DNA of 64,000 nucleotides from Alcanivorax borkumensis SK2. Lineage in GTDB: Bacteria > Pseudomonadota > Gammaproteobacteria > Pseudomonadales > Alcanivoracaceae. The translations under genes and the position numbers were made by a program. The stretch spans positions 717,501 to 781,500 of the forward strand of contig NC_008260.1 of the NCBI RefSeq assembly GCF_000009365.1, in the 5' to 3' direction. Under the pieces are notes generated by a model that made no database searches, was not told where the DNA came from, and was given only the letters and a program-made list of their open reading frames with translations. Shown in pieces: positions 7,560 through 16,425 of this stretch (position 1 is the first letter of the stretch; each line of letters begins with the position of its first letter).

Positions 7560-8817
7560 GCTTCGTCCTCGGGTTGCTGGCGAGTCGAATCCCACTGAAT
7601 TGCCAGCGCAAATGGGGGTAGAAAAAATTGCGGTAGCTGGCGCGCAGGTGGCTGGCGCTGCTGGCGCAGGAACCGCCGCGCAGTACCATTTGATTACACA
7701 TAAACTTGCCGTTGTATTCGCCCACGGCCCCGCTTTCGGCTTGAAAGCCCGGATAGGGCAGGTAGGCGCTGGCGGTCCATTCCCAAACGTCGCCAAATAA
7801 GTGAGAAAGGGCTGAGTTACGGACCGTACCGGGCTGGAACAGGCCCTCGTCGGCAAAGTTGCCGGCGATCGCTTGGGCGCGGGCAGCATGCTCCCATTCC
7901 TGCTCTGTGGGCAGCCGCTTGCCTGCCCAGCGGGCGTAGGCGTCGGCCTCGTAGTAATTCACATGGGCAAGAATCTGGTTATCAGCAAGCGGTTGTTCAC
8001 CGGCCAGAGTGAAGTGGTGGCTCAACGCTGCGTTCCAGTACAGCGGGCGTTCAATACCTTTCTGTTGCACCCAGCTCCAGCCATCGGAGAGCCACAGGTC
8101 TGAATTGCGATAGCCACCATCCTGAATAAAGGTGCGAAATTCTCCCTGGGTAACGGGCCGATTGGCTAATTGAAATGGTTCTAGCCAAGCCTTGTGCCGG
8201 GGAGTTTCATTATCGAACGCGAAGCCGCTATGGGCGCCAATGTCCACCAGTCCTCCTTCGAAGCACTGAAACGTTAGCGCTGGCGTGCTTTCGTTGGCCT
8301 GATTCGTGGTGTTGATGGGGCGGCTGATACGCGGTGATAGTGGGTTGAAAGAGAGGCTGTATTTCAGATCTGTGAGCAGCAGTTCCTGGTGTTGTTGTTC
8401 GTGGTTGATGCCTAGCTGCATTAGTCCATTGAGGTTATCGGTCTGCGTTAGCAACGTGTCTATGGCCGCGTCTACCAGATGGCGCCAGGCCATTACCTCG
8501 TCGTTGGTGGGCCGCGATAGCAGGTGTCGCTGGGGGCGAGGGTACTGTTCACCGATGCCGTTGTAATAACTGTTAAAGAGGTATTCGAACGCGGGGTTGT
8601 GTGGCCGATAACCTGGCAGGTGCGGTTTGAGCAGAAAAGTTTCAAAGAACCAGGTGGTATGTGCGAGATGCCAGCGTGGCGGGCTGGTCTCCGGGCAGGC
8701 TTGCAGGCCCATGTCTTCGGCGAGCAGGGGGGCACATAATTGCTCGCTGAATTGTCGGGTTCGCCGGTACGTGGCGGCGAGCCAGGAGGTATCGTCCTGT
8801 TTGGCGGTATCTGGCAA
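7552..8817 (-). CDS. egtB: Ergothioneine-type sulfoxide synthase EgtB
   Basis: A DinB-like helical domain is fused to a formylglycine-generating-enzyme (FGE) domain. EgtB is a non-heme iron enzyme that joins hercynine to a thiol compound with oxygen to give a sulfoxide. Likely iron ligands are the His of HLAHTTWFFE and both His of GINHEQQHQE; the FGE core RGGSCASSASHLRASYRN lies near the C-terminus. I placed the start at a TTG (8817) because GGGAGGG lies six bases upstream. A GTG at 8844 and ATG at 8832 lack such a site; product length is 421 to 430 residues. It overlaps egtD. No egtA, egtC or egtE is nearby, so the sulfur donor and C-S lyase are unknown. Confidence 0.9.
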   Translation of the reverse strand: MPDTAKQDDTSWLAATYRRTRQFSEQLCAPLLAEDMGLQACPETSPPRWHLAHTTWFFETFLLKPHLPGYRPHNPAFEYLFNSYYNGIGEQYPRPQRHLLSRPTNDEVMAWRHLVDAAIDTLLTQTDNLNGLMQLGINHEQQHQELLLTDLKYSLSFNPLSPRISRPINTTNQANESTPALTFQCFEGGLVDIGAHSGFAFDNETPRHKAWLEPFQLANRPVTQGEFRTFIQDGGYRNSDLWLSDGWSWVQQKGIERPLYWNAALSHHFTLAGEQPLADNQILAHVNYYEADAYARWAGKRLPTEQEWEHAARAQAIAGNFADEGLFQPGTVRNSALSHLFGDVWEWTASAYLPYPGFQAESGAVGEYNGKFMCNQMVLRGGSCASSASHLRASYRNFFYPHLRWQFSGIRLASNPRTKHA

Positions 8818-9005
8818 GGCTTTCCCTCCCATGCCGTGGGCCACTGTGCGGTCATAATGAATAATGACTGCAATGACGCAATCTCACCTTAAAGCAGTCC
8901 TGGTTTGAGCGAAAGTAACAATGAGTCGCTTGGCAGGGCTGGGTATACTCCGGGTAATGTTTTATAGATCCGTTACCTTTCTACCTTTCACAAGAAGGAG
9001 AGCAT

Positions 9006-9776
9006 ATGAATATTACCGATAAAGTGGCCGTGATTACTGGTGGTGCTTCAGGCCTGGGCCAGGCGACAGCAGAAGCGATTATTGCCAAGGGTGGCAAGGT
9101 CATGATTTTTGACCGTGACGACAAGCGCGGCCCGGAAGTCGCGGACCAGCTTGGTGATAATGCTGCCTTTACCCAGACTGACGTGACAGACGAAGCTTCC
9201 GTGAAAGCTGCCGTGGATGCCACGATGGCTAAATTCGGTGCCATTCATGTGTGCGTGAATTGCGCTGGTGTGGGCTCGGCCATGAAAGTTGTGGGCCGTG
9301 AGAACAAGCCCCATGACCTGGGTGTGTTCAACATGGTGGTGCAGATCAACCTGGTCGGCACTTTCAACGTGGCCCGTCTCGCGGCAGCTGCTATGGCTGA
9401 GAATGAGCCGGATGAAGACAATGAGCGCGGCCTGATTGTGAACACTGCGTCTGTGGCTGCATTCGATGGTCAGGTTGGCCAGGCCGCTTATGCGGCAACC
9501 AAAGGTGGCGTGGTCGGCATGACGCTTCCCATCGCTCGTGATTTGGCTCCGCTGGGCATTCGTTGTAACACTATCGCCCCAGGTATTTTTAATACCCCGT
9601 TGTTGAATGCGGCACCGGACAAGGTGAAACAGCCGCTGATCGAAATGACTCAGTTCCCGAAGCGCTTGGGACACCCTAAGGAATACGGTCAGCTAGTGTG
9701 TCACATGATCGAGAACACGTTCCTTAACGGTGAAACCATCCGTATCGATGGTGCTATCCGTATGCAGCCGCGGTAA
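9006..9776 (+). CDS. Short-chain dehydrogenase, HSD10-like 3-hydroxyacyl-CoA dehydrogenase
   Basis: This 256-residue classical SDR has the NAD-binding TGGASGLG near residue 11, the NCAGVG motif, and the catalytic Ser-Tyr-Lys (NTAS then YAATKGG). The long insert after NCAG (GRENKPHDL) and the ending GETIRIDGAIRMQPR resemble the HSD17B10 / type II 3-hydroxyacyl-CoA dehydrogenase group. The likely reaction is NAD-dependent oxidation of a 3-hydroxyacyl-CoA in fatty-acid breakdown; substrate range is inference. AAGAAGGAG precedes the ATG. A terminator follows. Confidence 0.88.
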   Translation: MNITDKVAVITGGASGLGQATAEAIIAKGGKVMIFDRDDKRGPEVADQLGDNAAFTQTDVTDEASVKAAVDATMAKFGAIHVCVNCAGVGSAMKVVGRENKPHDLGVFNMVVQINLVGTFNVARLAAAAMAENEPDEDNERGLIVNTASVAAFDGQVGQAAYAATKGGVVGMTLPIARDLAPLGIRCNTIAPGIFNTPLLNAAPDKVKQPLIEMTQFPKRLGHPKEYGQLVCHMIENTFLNGETIRIDGAIRMQPR

Positions 9777-9812
9777 CAAAAGACGCAACATGCGTCATGG
9801 TACCCGCAACAC

Positions 9813-9842
9813 AAAAAAGCCCCGCTTTGCGGGGCTTTTTTG
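9813..9842. terminator. Bidirectional terminator between SDR and ppnN
   Basis: The hairpin GCCCCGC-ttt-GCGGGGC has an A run before and a T run after, so it can serve both converging genes. Confidence 0.9.
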
Positions 9843-9863
9843 TGTCAATGTAGCCGCTACCTG

Positions 9864-11231
9864 TTAGCTCACTAACTCATAGCATGGTTCGTAATGGCTG
9901 CCAGGCAGTTTCATGCGTTGTTGTTCTACAAAAGCTTTAAGTAGCTCGTCCAAATGAATCATTAGCGCGTTAGGGGCGTGAAGCTTGTAGGGGCCGTGTT
10001 TTTCTATGGCCTGAATTCCATGCTCTTTAACATTACCGGCGACGATGCCGGAGAAGGCACGGCGCAGGTTGGCGGCCAGTTCGTGAACCGGCTGATCGGT
10101 GCTAAGGTTCAACGCTGCCATGGCCTCGTGGGTGGGCAAGAAGGGGTGCTGAAATTCCAGCGGCACATTAAGGCGCCAATTAAAGTAAAAGGCATCATCA
10201 TTATCCCGGCGGAATAAGGTTAAGCGGTCCATGCCGTGGCACATGTCCAAAGCCACCGCTTCCGGATCATCAATAATGATTTTATAACGTTCCGTTGCTT
10301 TTTCACCCAAGGTATAGCGAATAAAGGCATCGACTTGCCGGAAGTAGTCGGCGCTGCTGGCTGGGCCGGTGAGCACCATGGGCAGCGGTATATCCGCATT
10401 GTCTGGGTGCAGCAGTACGCCTAATAAATAAAGAATTTCTTCGGTGGTGCCAACCCCGCCGGGAAAGATAATGATGCCGTGGGCCAGTCGCAAAAACGCT
10501 TCCAGTCGCTTTTCGATATCCGGCATAATGACCAGCTCGTTAACGATGGGGTTGGGCGCTTCGGCGGCAATAATGCCGGGCTCGGAAATGCCCAGATAGC
10601 GGCCTTCTTTTTCCCGTTGTTTGGCATGAGCCACGTGCGCCCCTTTCATGGGGCCTTTCATGGCTCCAGGGCCGCAACCGGTGCAGATGTCTTTGTGCCG
10701 TAGCCCTAGCTGGTAGCCCACGCTCTTGCTGTAATCGTATTCGTGGCGTGAGATGCTGTGCCCGCCCCAGCAGACCACGATATTCGGCGATGACCCGGCT
10801 TTAAGTACCCCAGCGTTACGCAGAATATGGAACACTGCATTGGTAATTCCTTCGCTGCTGGTCAGGTTGAAACGGTCATTGTTTTGAATCTCGTTGGCCA
10901 CGTAAACGATATCGCGCAACACCGCTGATAGGTGCTCGCGGATACCGCGAATCATGCGCCCGTCCACGAAGGCGCCAGCAGGCGCATTGTCCAGTTTTAG
11001 GCGTAGGCCACGATCTTCCTGAATCACTTCAATTTCAAAGTCGTGATAGGTTTCCAGCACCTGTCGGCTGTCGTCGGTGGGGGTGCCGCAGTTGAGCACG
11101 GCCAGGGCGCAGCGGCGCAGTAAATCGTGTAGCCCGCTACCGGAGGTGTCGCGCAGGCGCTCCACTTCATGCTGGCTAAGCACTTCCAGGCTGCCTTCCG
11201 GCGCCACAATGGTCGATACCGTTTCGGTCAT
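9864..11231 (-). CDS. ppnN: Pyrimidine/purine nucleotide 5'-monophosphate nucleosidase PpnN
   Basis: At 455 residues this matches the length of E. coli PpnN (YgdH). The enzyme hydrolyses nucleoside monophosphates to base and ribose 5-phosphate and is a known (p)ppGpp target. The LOG-type nucleotide-binding core is present: GGHSISRHEYDY, then TGCGPGAMKGPMKGA, then the catalytic FPGGVGTTEEILYLLG. The start at 11231 gives the family N-terminus (MTETVSTIVAPEG); 95 further upstream codons are open but not family-like. The ribosome binding site is weak. The old name AMP nucleosidase-like or LOG family protein may be found for it. Confidence 0.92.
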   Translation of the reverse strand: MTETVSTIVAPEGSLEVLSQHEVERLRDTSGSGLHDLLRRCALAVLNCGTPTDDSRQVLETYHDFEIEVIQEDRGLRLKLDNAPAGAFVDGRMIRGIREHLSAVLRDIVYVANEIQNNDRFNLTSSEGITNAVFHILRNAGVLKAGSSPNIVVCWGGHSISRHEYDYSKSVGYQLGLRHKDICTGCGPGAMKGPMKGAHVAHAKQREKEGRYLGISEPGIIAAEAPNPIVNELVIMPDIEKRLEAFLRLAHGIIIFPGGVGTTEEILYLLGVLLHPDNADIPLPMVLTGPASSADYFRQVDAFIRYTLGEKATERYKIIIDDPEAVALDMCHGMDRLTLFRRDNDDAFYFNWRLNVPLEFQHPFLPTHEAMAALNLSTDQPVHELAANLRRAFSGIVAGNVKEHGIQAIEKHGPYKLHAPNALMIHLDELLKAFVEQQRMKLPGSHYEPCYELVS

Positions 11232-11648
11232 AGGGTCGGTCCGTTGTAAATCGTCAGGTATTTTAAGACACACATAGCGTTCTTTTGGAGCGTCTCTTTC
11301 TGAGAGTCCCGAGAGAGTACCGTAGTCCGGGTGACAAAGGAGTAGTTGGGGTGGGAAACTCGGTTTCAACCAGGGGCAAACCTGGGCGGTTGCGTTTGTC
11401 GGTAGGCTGTGATTTTTACATTTCGGCCGGGAACGACGTGATGACACGTGCGTCGGATATAAATATCGAGGCTGATACGGGTTTTCAGAACTCTGTGTGC
11501 AAAGCTTTCCCGACACAAGCAGTACGATCGGTTACATTGATCTACGACAAGCCGTTGTCATCGAATTGTCGTCATTATCAATCAGGCTTGATCAGTTTCT
11601 AGGGCCGCTGAATAGGCCCTTGTAGAGAGTGAGACTTAGGAGCAAAGC
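11232..11648. other. Intergenic stretch between divergent genes
   Basis: About 420 bases between ppnN and a small plus-strand gene. A 105-codon frame (11285-11602) lacks a ribosome binding site and resembles no protein I know. TTAGGAG for the next gene lies at the right end. Confidence 0.35.
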
Positions 11649-11864
11649 ATGTTGCTCAAATATTTGAACCAACTGGAACAGGCCGTTAGAGCGGCTTGCG
11701 AGCACCCAGACTCGGCTACGGTCACCTATTGCGCCGATTGTGTCGCTACGCTGGATGCCTATTTAGATGGGCAAATGGAGCCGGTACAGCGTCGTGGCCG
11801 AGAGTTGATGGATGGGCTGATCCCGGCGGATTTGCATGACAGGGTTTGTCTGCGGGTGCACTAA
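11649..11864 (+). CDS. Small conserved-looking protein, unknown function
   Basis: The 71-residue product starts at an ATG with TTAGGAG seven bases upstream. It is predicted soluble and helical (MLLKYLNQLEQAVRAACEH at the start) with a CADC pair at residues 28-31 and a further Cys near each end. No signal peptide or membrane helix. The strong ribosome binding site and coding-like composition support a real gene. I do not recognise the family; the cysteines could bind a metal but no set is clear. Confidence 0.6.
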   Translation: MLLKYLNQLEQAVRAACEHPDSATVTYCADCVATLDAYLDGQMEPVQRRGRELMDGLIPADLHDRVCLRVH

Positions 11865-11948
11865 GGACGCAACACGAGGCGCCTATCTACACGCTTGGCC
11901 TTGCTGCCAGCCAAGGGCGTAGGGAGCTGCGCGTTGAGTTTATGAGCG

Positions 11949-11980
11949 CTTAATACAGAAGGCCTCTTAATACAGAAGGC
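11949..11980 (+). repeat. Tandem 15-bp direct repeat
   Basis: CTTAATACAGAAGGC occurs twice exactly (11949-11963 and 11966-11980), separated by two bases. The second copy can pair weakly with the TTCTGT downstream. It lies in the gap between the small gene and dinB, whose 3' ends converge. Confidence 0.8.
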
Positions 11981-12033
11981 TTTGTTTTCTGTAGGGCTGT
12001 GTGGTTGGTTCGTGTTTTGAACTTTTAATGGCT

Positions 12034-13149
12034 TCAAAGCTTATTACGTTGGTTGTGCATAGCCTTGTCCCTTTCTTCCGGGAACAGATCTGGTTGCTGG
12101 GGAGCTTTCAGGTCGCGTAGTCGAGCACCGATGCCCAGTAGCCTGGCGGGGCCTTCCCGACGTTCCCATAACTGGCAAAACAAGGCTTCGAAATGGGCCG
12201 GCTCCAAGTCGGTGCCGGCCTTGTCACAGCTCATGCTGATAAAATCCTGATACTTTACTTTGGCGGTTAGCCCGCTGATCAGGTAATGCTGGTCCAACTT
12301 GGCAAACCGCTCCTTTAACTTTTCAAGCAGCCCCTCCAGCTCTCTCAGCCAGTCGGTGAGGGTGGGCTGATCCTTTTCGTAAGTACGTTCCACAGAAACG
12401 GACTTGCGTCGCCGGCCTGTCTGGATCGGGCGGCTGTCTTCTCCCCGGCACAGATGGTAAAGGCGCTCTCCAAAACTACCGAAATGTTGACCTAATTCCA
12501 GACGGCTCAGCTGTTGCAGGTCGCCACAGGTTTTCAGGTTCAGTCCTTTCATGCGCTCGCCAGTGACCCGGCCCACCCCGGAAATTTTCCCAACAGGCAG
12601 GGCTGTCACAAAGGCTTCAACCTGGGCTGGAGGAATCACGAACAATCCGTCGGGTTTGCGCCAGTCGCTGGCCACCTTGGCCAGAAATTTATTAGGGCCG
12701 ACGCCGGCAGAGACGGTAATCCCCACTTCCCGGCGAACATCTAAGCGTAATGCTTGAGCAATCCGTGTGGCGCTGTTCTCGAATTGTTCGCTGGTGCTTA
12801 CATCTAGATACGCTTCATCCAGGGACAGGGGTTCAATCAGACTGGTATAACGACGGAAAATATCATGAATCTGGGTTGAAACTTTGCGGTATTTATCGAA
12901 ATTCGGAGGCACAATAACCAGCTCTGGGCAGCGCCGTAGAGCCTGGGATGAGGCCATGGCCGAATGCACACCAAATTGCCGGGCCGGGTAATTGCAGGTG
13001 GCAATCACGCCGCGCCGGTGTGGGTCGCCGCCCACCGCCACGGGCCGGCCGCGCAACGCAGGATCATCGCGCATTTCCACGGCGGCATAGAAGCAGTCGC
13101 AGTCCACGTGGATAATTTTGCGCACCGTCGGTGTTGCAGGTTGTGCCAT
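12034..13149 (-). CDS. dinB: DNA polymerase IV (Y family)
   Basis: This 371-residue error-prone translesion polymerase has the Y-family catalytic motifs: HVDCDCFYAAVE with the first metal-binding Asp near residue 15, and SLDEAYLDV with the second acidic pair. A helix-hairpin-helix segment (ISGVGRVTGERM) and the little-finger domain follow. The ending LFPEERD resembles a sliding-clamp-binding QxxLF peptide (QPDLF), which would recruit the enzyme to DnaN. It is a single gene. No clear LexA box was seen upstream. Confidence 0.95.
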   Translation of the reverse strand: MAQPATPTVRKIIHVDCDCFYAAVEMRDDPALRGRPVAVGGDPHRRGVIATCNYPARQFGVHSAMASSQALRRCPELVIVPPNFDKYRKVSTQIHDIFRRYTSLIEPLSLDEAYLDVSTSEQFENSATRIAQALRLDVRREVGITVSAGVGPNKFLAKVASDWRKPDGLFVIPPAQVEAFVTALPVGKISGVGRVTGERMKGLNLKTCGDLQQLSRLELGQHFGSFGERLYHLCRGEDSRPIQTGRRRKSVSVERTYEKDQPTLTDWLRELEGLLEKLKERFAKLDQHYLISGLTAKVKYQDFISMSCDKAGTDLEPAHFEALFCQLWERREGPARLLGIGARLRDLKAPQQPDLFPEERDKAMHNQRNKL

Positions 13150-13322
13150 GATGAACTCGGGTCAAACGTTGCCGTGTTGGCGCGGCTGTTGCAGGCGCTA
13201 CCCATGGGTGTGCCCAAGCGCGCCGTCGAACAAGCCGGATTGCCCCGGGGCCTTTATGCCAACCGGGAGTGACATAAGGAGAGTGTACCATCGCCGTTAC
13301 CGAGAACCGCACAGCGCAGGTA

Positions 13323-14936
13323 TTGATTGTTGGTGCCGGCCCTACTGGGTTGGCGCTGGGTATTGGTTTGCGCCGTCATGGCATTGATTGTTGCATTATT
13401 GACAGGCTGGATGCGCCATCGCCGTATTCGCGCGCCTTGGGGTTACATGCTCGAACGCTGGAGATTTTCGATGCGCTGGAGGTGCTGCCGTCGATTCGTA
13501 AGGTGTCGAGGCGGCTCAAGGCGGTATCAGTGTATGGCGATAAGGGTTTTCTCTTGGAGTTGGATCTCACCACTTTGAAAGCGCCATACCCGTGGGTGCT
13601 CAGTTGCCCGCAATCCGAGGTGGAAACCGTGCTGATTGATCGTTACCGGATGCTGGGGGGGGAATTGATCCGCAGCGCGGAGCTGCTGGATTTTCGTCAG
13701 GATGGTCGCGGCGTCGAGGCGCGTATTCGTCAGGGTTCGGATGTGCAGAAGCTGCAGTGCGAATTGCTGGTCGGTGCCGATGGTGTGGGTTCTATCGTCC
13801 GGGAACAGCTGGGCATTGGTTTCAATGGCGTGGATTATAAGGAACATTTCCTGTTGGCGGATGTGCTCTGGGAGGCCCCTTGGAGTAATGATCGCTCTCA
13901 CGGGTTCCTGCAGGAAGAAGGCTTGTTATTGGCATTGCCGCTGCCGCAGGGCTGGCGGTTGATTATGGCCCGTCGCGAGCCGCCGACATTGCCGTTAAGT
14001 TTAGCTCTCTTCACTGAACGGCTCACGTCGATTCTGGGGGAGGCACCGAATCTGGGTGAACCCCGTTGGCTCAGCCAGTTTTCCGTGCAGCGCCGGCTGG
14101 CCCAGCATTTTCGCCGCAACCGGGTGTTTCTGGCCGGGGATGCGGCCCATGTGCAAAGCCCGCTGGGCGCACAAGGGATGAATACGGGCCTGGCTGATGC
14201 CTTCAACCTGAGCTGGAAACTGGCGTTTTATCTGAAAGGATTTGGGCAGGGCGCTTTGCTAGACAGTTATGAGCAGGAACGGCGCCCGGTGGCGGAGAAA
14301 ATGTTGTACGGCGTGGACATGCTATCGCGGGCTTCATTGGTGAAGTTGCCGATGCTGCGACGCAGCCGGGATTCGCTGCTGAAACTGGCGGGTAGCCGTC
14401 GTAATATCTCCAGTCGTTTGTTGCGCACTGCCAGTCAGTTGAATGTGCACTATCGCAACTCGCCGCTGGTTACCTATGGCCCGGAAGCGGATGTTGGTTG
14501 GCGGCATCAAGGGCCGCTACCGGGGGATCGGCTACCGGATGCGGCGCTGAAATCCGTGCGGACCGGGCATCTGCATCAGTTGCATGGCTTGCTGCGTAAG
14601 CCCGTGCATCATTTGTTATTGCAGCTGAGTGAGAGTCCTGAGCATAACGAGCGGCTGGTGATGTATGCGCTGAGTGAGCGACTCGGGCAAGAGTATCGCG
14701 AAAGCGTGCATCTGACCGTGATTGCGGCGCGTGCCACCGCCGATGATGACGTGCCCCGTGAAGGCACCACCCGTATCTGGCGTGACCATGAGGGCGAGTT
14801 CGCTAGCGCCTTTGGCGATAAAGGCCGGCTTTGGTTGATGCGGCCGGATGGGCATTTAGCGTACCGGGCACCGGTGAGCAATGCGGATGATTTGCTGGGT
14901 TATCTGAGGAGAGTGGTTGGGAAGGCTAACAGCTGA
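13323..14936 (+). CDS. FAD-dependent aromatic hydroxylase-type monooxygenase
   Basis: This protein of about 537 residues belongs to the PheA/MhpA-like group A flavin monooxygenases. The N-terminal dinucleotide-binding motif VGAGPTGLALG begins almost at the first residue. The second FAD motif GDAAHVQSPLGAQGMNTGLADAFNL lies near residue 275. A C-terminal thioredoxin-like domain (about 400-537) ends with GRLWLMRPDGHLAYR. It would hydroxylate an aromatic or similar substrate with NAD(P)H and O2. Start problem: the first usual start codon (TTG 13323) has no ribosome binding site and would clip strand beta-1. AAGGAG at 13276-13281 points to an in-frame ATC at 13290, adding 11 residues. Confidence 0.85.
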   Translation: MIVGAGPTGLALGIGLRRHGIDCCIIDRLDAPSPYSRALGLHARTLEIFDALEVLPSIRKVSRRLKAVSVYGDKGFLLELDLTTLKAPYPWVLSCPQSEVETVLIDRYRMLGGELIRSAELLDFRQDGRGVEARIRQGSDVQKLQCELLVGADGVGSIVREQLGIGFNGVDYKEHFLLADVLWEAPWSNDRSHGFLQEEGLLLALPLPQGWRLIMARREPPTLPLSLALFTERLTSILGEAPNLGEPRWLSQFSVQRRLAQHFRRNRVFLAGDAAHVQSPLGAQGMNTGLADAFNLSWKLAFYLKGFGQGALLDSYEQERRPVAEKMLYGVDMLSRASLVKLPMLRRSRDSLLKLAGSRRNISSRLLRTASQLNVHYRNSPLVTYGPEADVGWRHQGPLPGDRLPDAALKSVRTGHLHQLHGLLRKPVHHLLLQLSESPEHNERLVMYALSERLGQEYRESVHLTVIAARATADDDVPREGTTRIWRDHEGEFASAFGDKGRLWLMRPDGHLAYRAPVSNADDLLGYLRRVVGKANS

Positions 14937-15014
14937 AACGAAGAAGGAGCGAGGTGTTTCTCGTTAGCCCCAAAGGCGTAATCGGACACCTCACTTTATC
15001 GAATACGAGAGCGA

Positions 15015-15824
15015 CTACGCCACACGCCGCCAGCGTTGAATCACAAAATGCCCGTTCATGGGCTTGCCCGCGAGGGTGCCAATGCCAGCCTTAGCTTCGG
15101 GCCGTGCGCGCCAATGGTGAGGCGTCATAGCGAGCAAGTTGCGCAGCTCTTCTTCTGACTCGGGTATCCACTGGCAATGCAGGGTCTCGCTGGAAAGTAG
15201 CTCAAAGCGATTATCTAGAAACTTGCCCGCATCAAAGCCACTCTGGCGCACATCGTCATAGAGGGCTTCGCGTAACGGTAGCAGGTGCGTTTCACCGGTG
15301 CCCACAACCATTAACTCCCCGCCAGGTTGCAGCACCCGGGCGATATCATCCACAAACAGGCGAGTGAACAGTACAAATACTCGTTGCTGGCTGGCATCAA
15401 ACAGAGGCAGGCGCGCGCCGCTCGCCACCAGCCAAGTGACTCGCTTGTTACGCTTAGCGGCGGCATCCACGGCGAACTTGGAAATATCCACGCCCACACC
15501 ATTCACTGCCCCTAGTCGCTGGGCAAACTGATCGCTGTACCAGCCTTCACCGCAGCCAATATCTAGCCAAGCGGGCTCTTCATCTGGCAGGTGGGCCAGC
15601 AGGGCGTCTGCTAGCGGCTGATAACGGCCCAATTCAAGAAATGACGTGCGCGCCTGCACCATGGCTTTGTCGTCCCCAGGAGAACGGGAGCGGCGTTGCT
15701 GTGCTAGTAACAGATTGGTGTAGCCACGTTTGGCGCGGTCAAACTGGTGACCGTTATCGCAGCGCCAGCTGTTATCGGAAAGGCGAAGGGCTTGCTCGCA
15801 ACTAGGGCATTTGAGTGTAGGCAT
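15015..15824 (-). CDS. rlmA: 23S rRNA (guanine-745-N1)-methyltransferase
   Basis: This 269-residue protein has an N-terminal zinc ribbon (Cys6, Cys9, Cys22, His26) typical of RlmA, which methylates G745 of 23S rRNA. The SAM-binding motif LDIGCGEGWYS lies near residue 87, with VGVDISKFAV (motif II) and the ARVLQPGGELMVV segment after it. The length matches the family. It is a single gene on the minus strand. The paralogue RlmA(II) (G748, tylosin resistance) shares the fold, so target base is inference. Confidence 0.92.
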   Translation of the reverse strand: MPTLKCPSCEQALRLSDNSWRCDNGHQFDRAKRGYTNLLLAQQRRSRSPGDDKAMVQARTSFLELGRYQPLADALLAHLPDEEPAWLDIGCGEGWYSDQFAQRLGAVNGVGVDISKFAVDAAAKRNKRVTWLVASGARLPLFDASQQRVFVLFTRLFVDDIARVLQPGGELMVVGTGETHLLPLREALYDDVRQSGFDAGKFLDNRFELLSSETLHCQWIPESEEELRNLLAMTPHHWRARPEAKAGIGTLAGKPMNGHFVIQRWRRVA

Positions 15825-15976
15825 AGCGTACCGTGTTCAGAAGCGTGATGCCGGCAGTGAACCACAGGGCGCAGGGAAAAGGTAGGGTGAATGGGTGAAG
15901 CGCGGCAACCCTAAACTAGAGTGGTGCGCAAACAGGGTGTTGTAGATATTCGAATTAGCAGCCTTCGATTGCTCAG

Positions 15977-16318
15977 TTATATTTGTTTTTCAATTGCACG
16001 CTGTAGCTTTTCAAGTTCATCTAAAATCTCCATGAATTTTTCTCCAAATACAGTGACCTTGTACTCAACTCTAGGAGGTACTTCGTTATAAGAAACGCGC
16101 TCAAGAATGCCGAACTCAATATTTCTTTTTAAGCACTGATTAAGCACCTTTGTCGTTAAGCCTTCAACGCTACGTACCATTTCTCCCGGCCTATTAATGC
16201 CTCTGGCAAGTAATTGGTATACGGTAAGAGACCATTTGCAGCCATAGATTGCCTCAACCATCTGGGCGCTTTTGTGTGGAGCCTCTGTTCTTGAGAATTT
16301 TTTTTCTTTATCTTTCAT
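15977..16318 (-). CDS. HxlR-family transcriptional regulator
   Basis: A 113-residue winged-helix protein with the HxlR pattern: GCKWSLTVYQLLARG near residue 30 (usual G.KW...IL..L..G), the recognition region GLTTKVLNQCLKRNIEFGILER, and the wing PPRVEYKVTVFGEKF. There is no N-terminal cysteine of the redox-sensing type; the single Cys precedes KWSL. The start at 16318 was preferred because the longer frame from 16351 runs through operator-like repeats. It is divergent from an SDR gene, so it probably controls that gene and itself. Base composition is A+T-richer than the surroundings. Confidence 0.85.
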   Translation of the reverse strand: MKDKEKKFSRTEAPHKSAQMVEAIYGCKWSLTVYQLLARGINRPGEMVRSVEGLTTKVLNQCLKRNIEFGILERVSYNEVPPRVEYKVTVFGEKFMEILDELEKLQRAIEKQI

Positions 16319-16327
16319 GAAGATATA

Positions 16328-16365
16328 CCCAAAAGTGCCTACCTTACCCAAAGGTGCTTACTTTC
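16328..16365 (+). promoter_or_regulatory. Tandem 19-bp direct repeat, likely HxlR operator
   Basis: CCCAAAAGTGCCTACCTTA and CCCAAAGGTGCTTACTTTC follow each other directly and match at 15 of 19 positions. They lie between the divergent hxlR and SDR genes. The B. subtilis HxlR protein is known to bind direct repeats, which makes an operator likely here. Confidence 0.5.
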
Positions 16366-16425
16366 TTATTGTCTCAATGATTGTCTAAATTGTCTCTATC
16401 AAATAACACCTCTAGGAGATATGAC

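Noticed and set aside
11285..11602. 105-codon frame between ppnN and the small gene
   Set aside because: No ribosome binding site and no protein-like pattern.
14937..15014. Inverted repeat GAGGTGT...ACACCTC after the flavin monooxygenase
   Set aside because: The 7-bp arms are about 28 bases apart with no T run, so it is not a convincing terminator.
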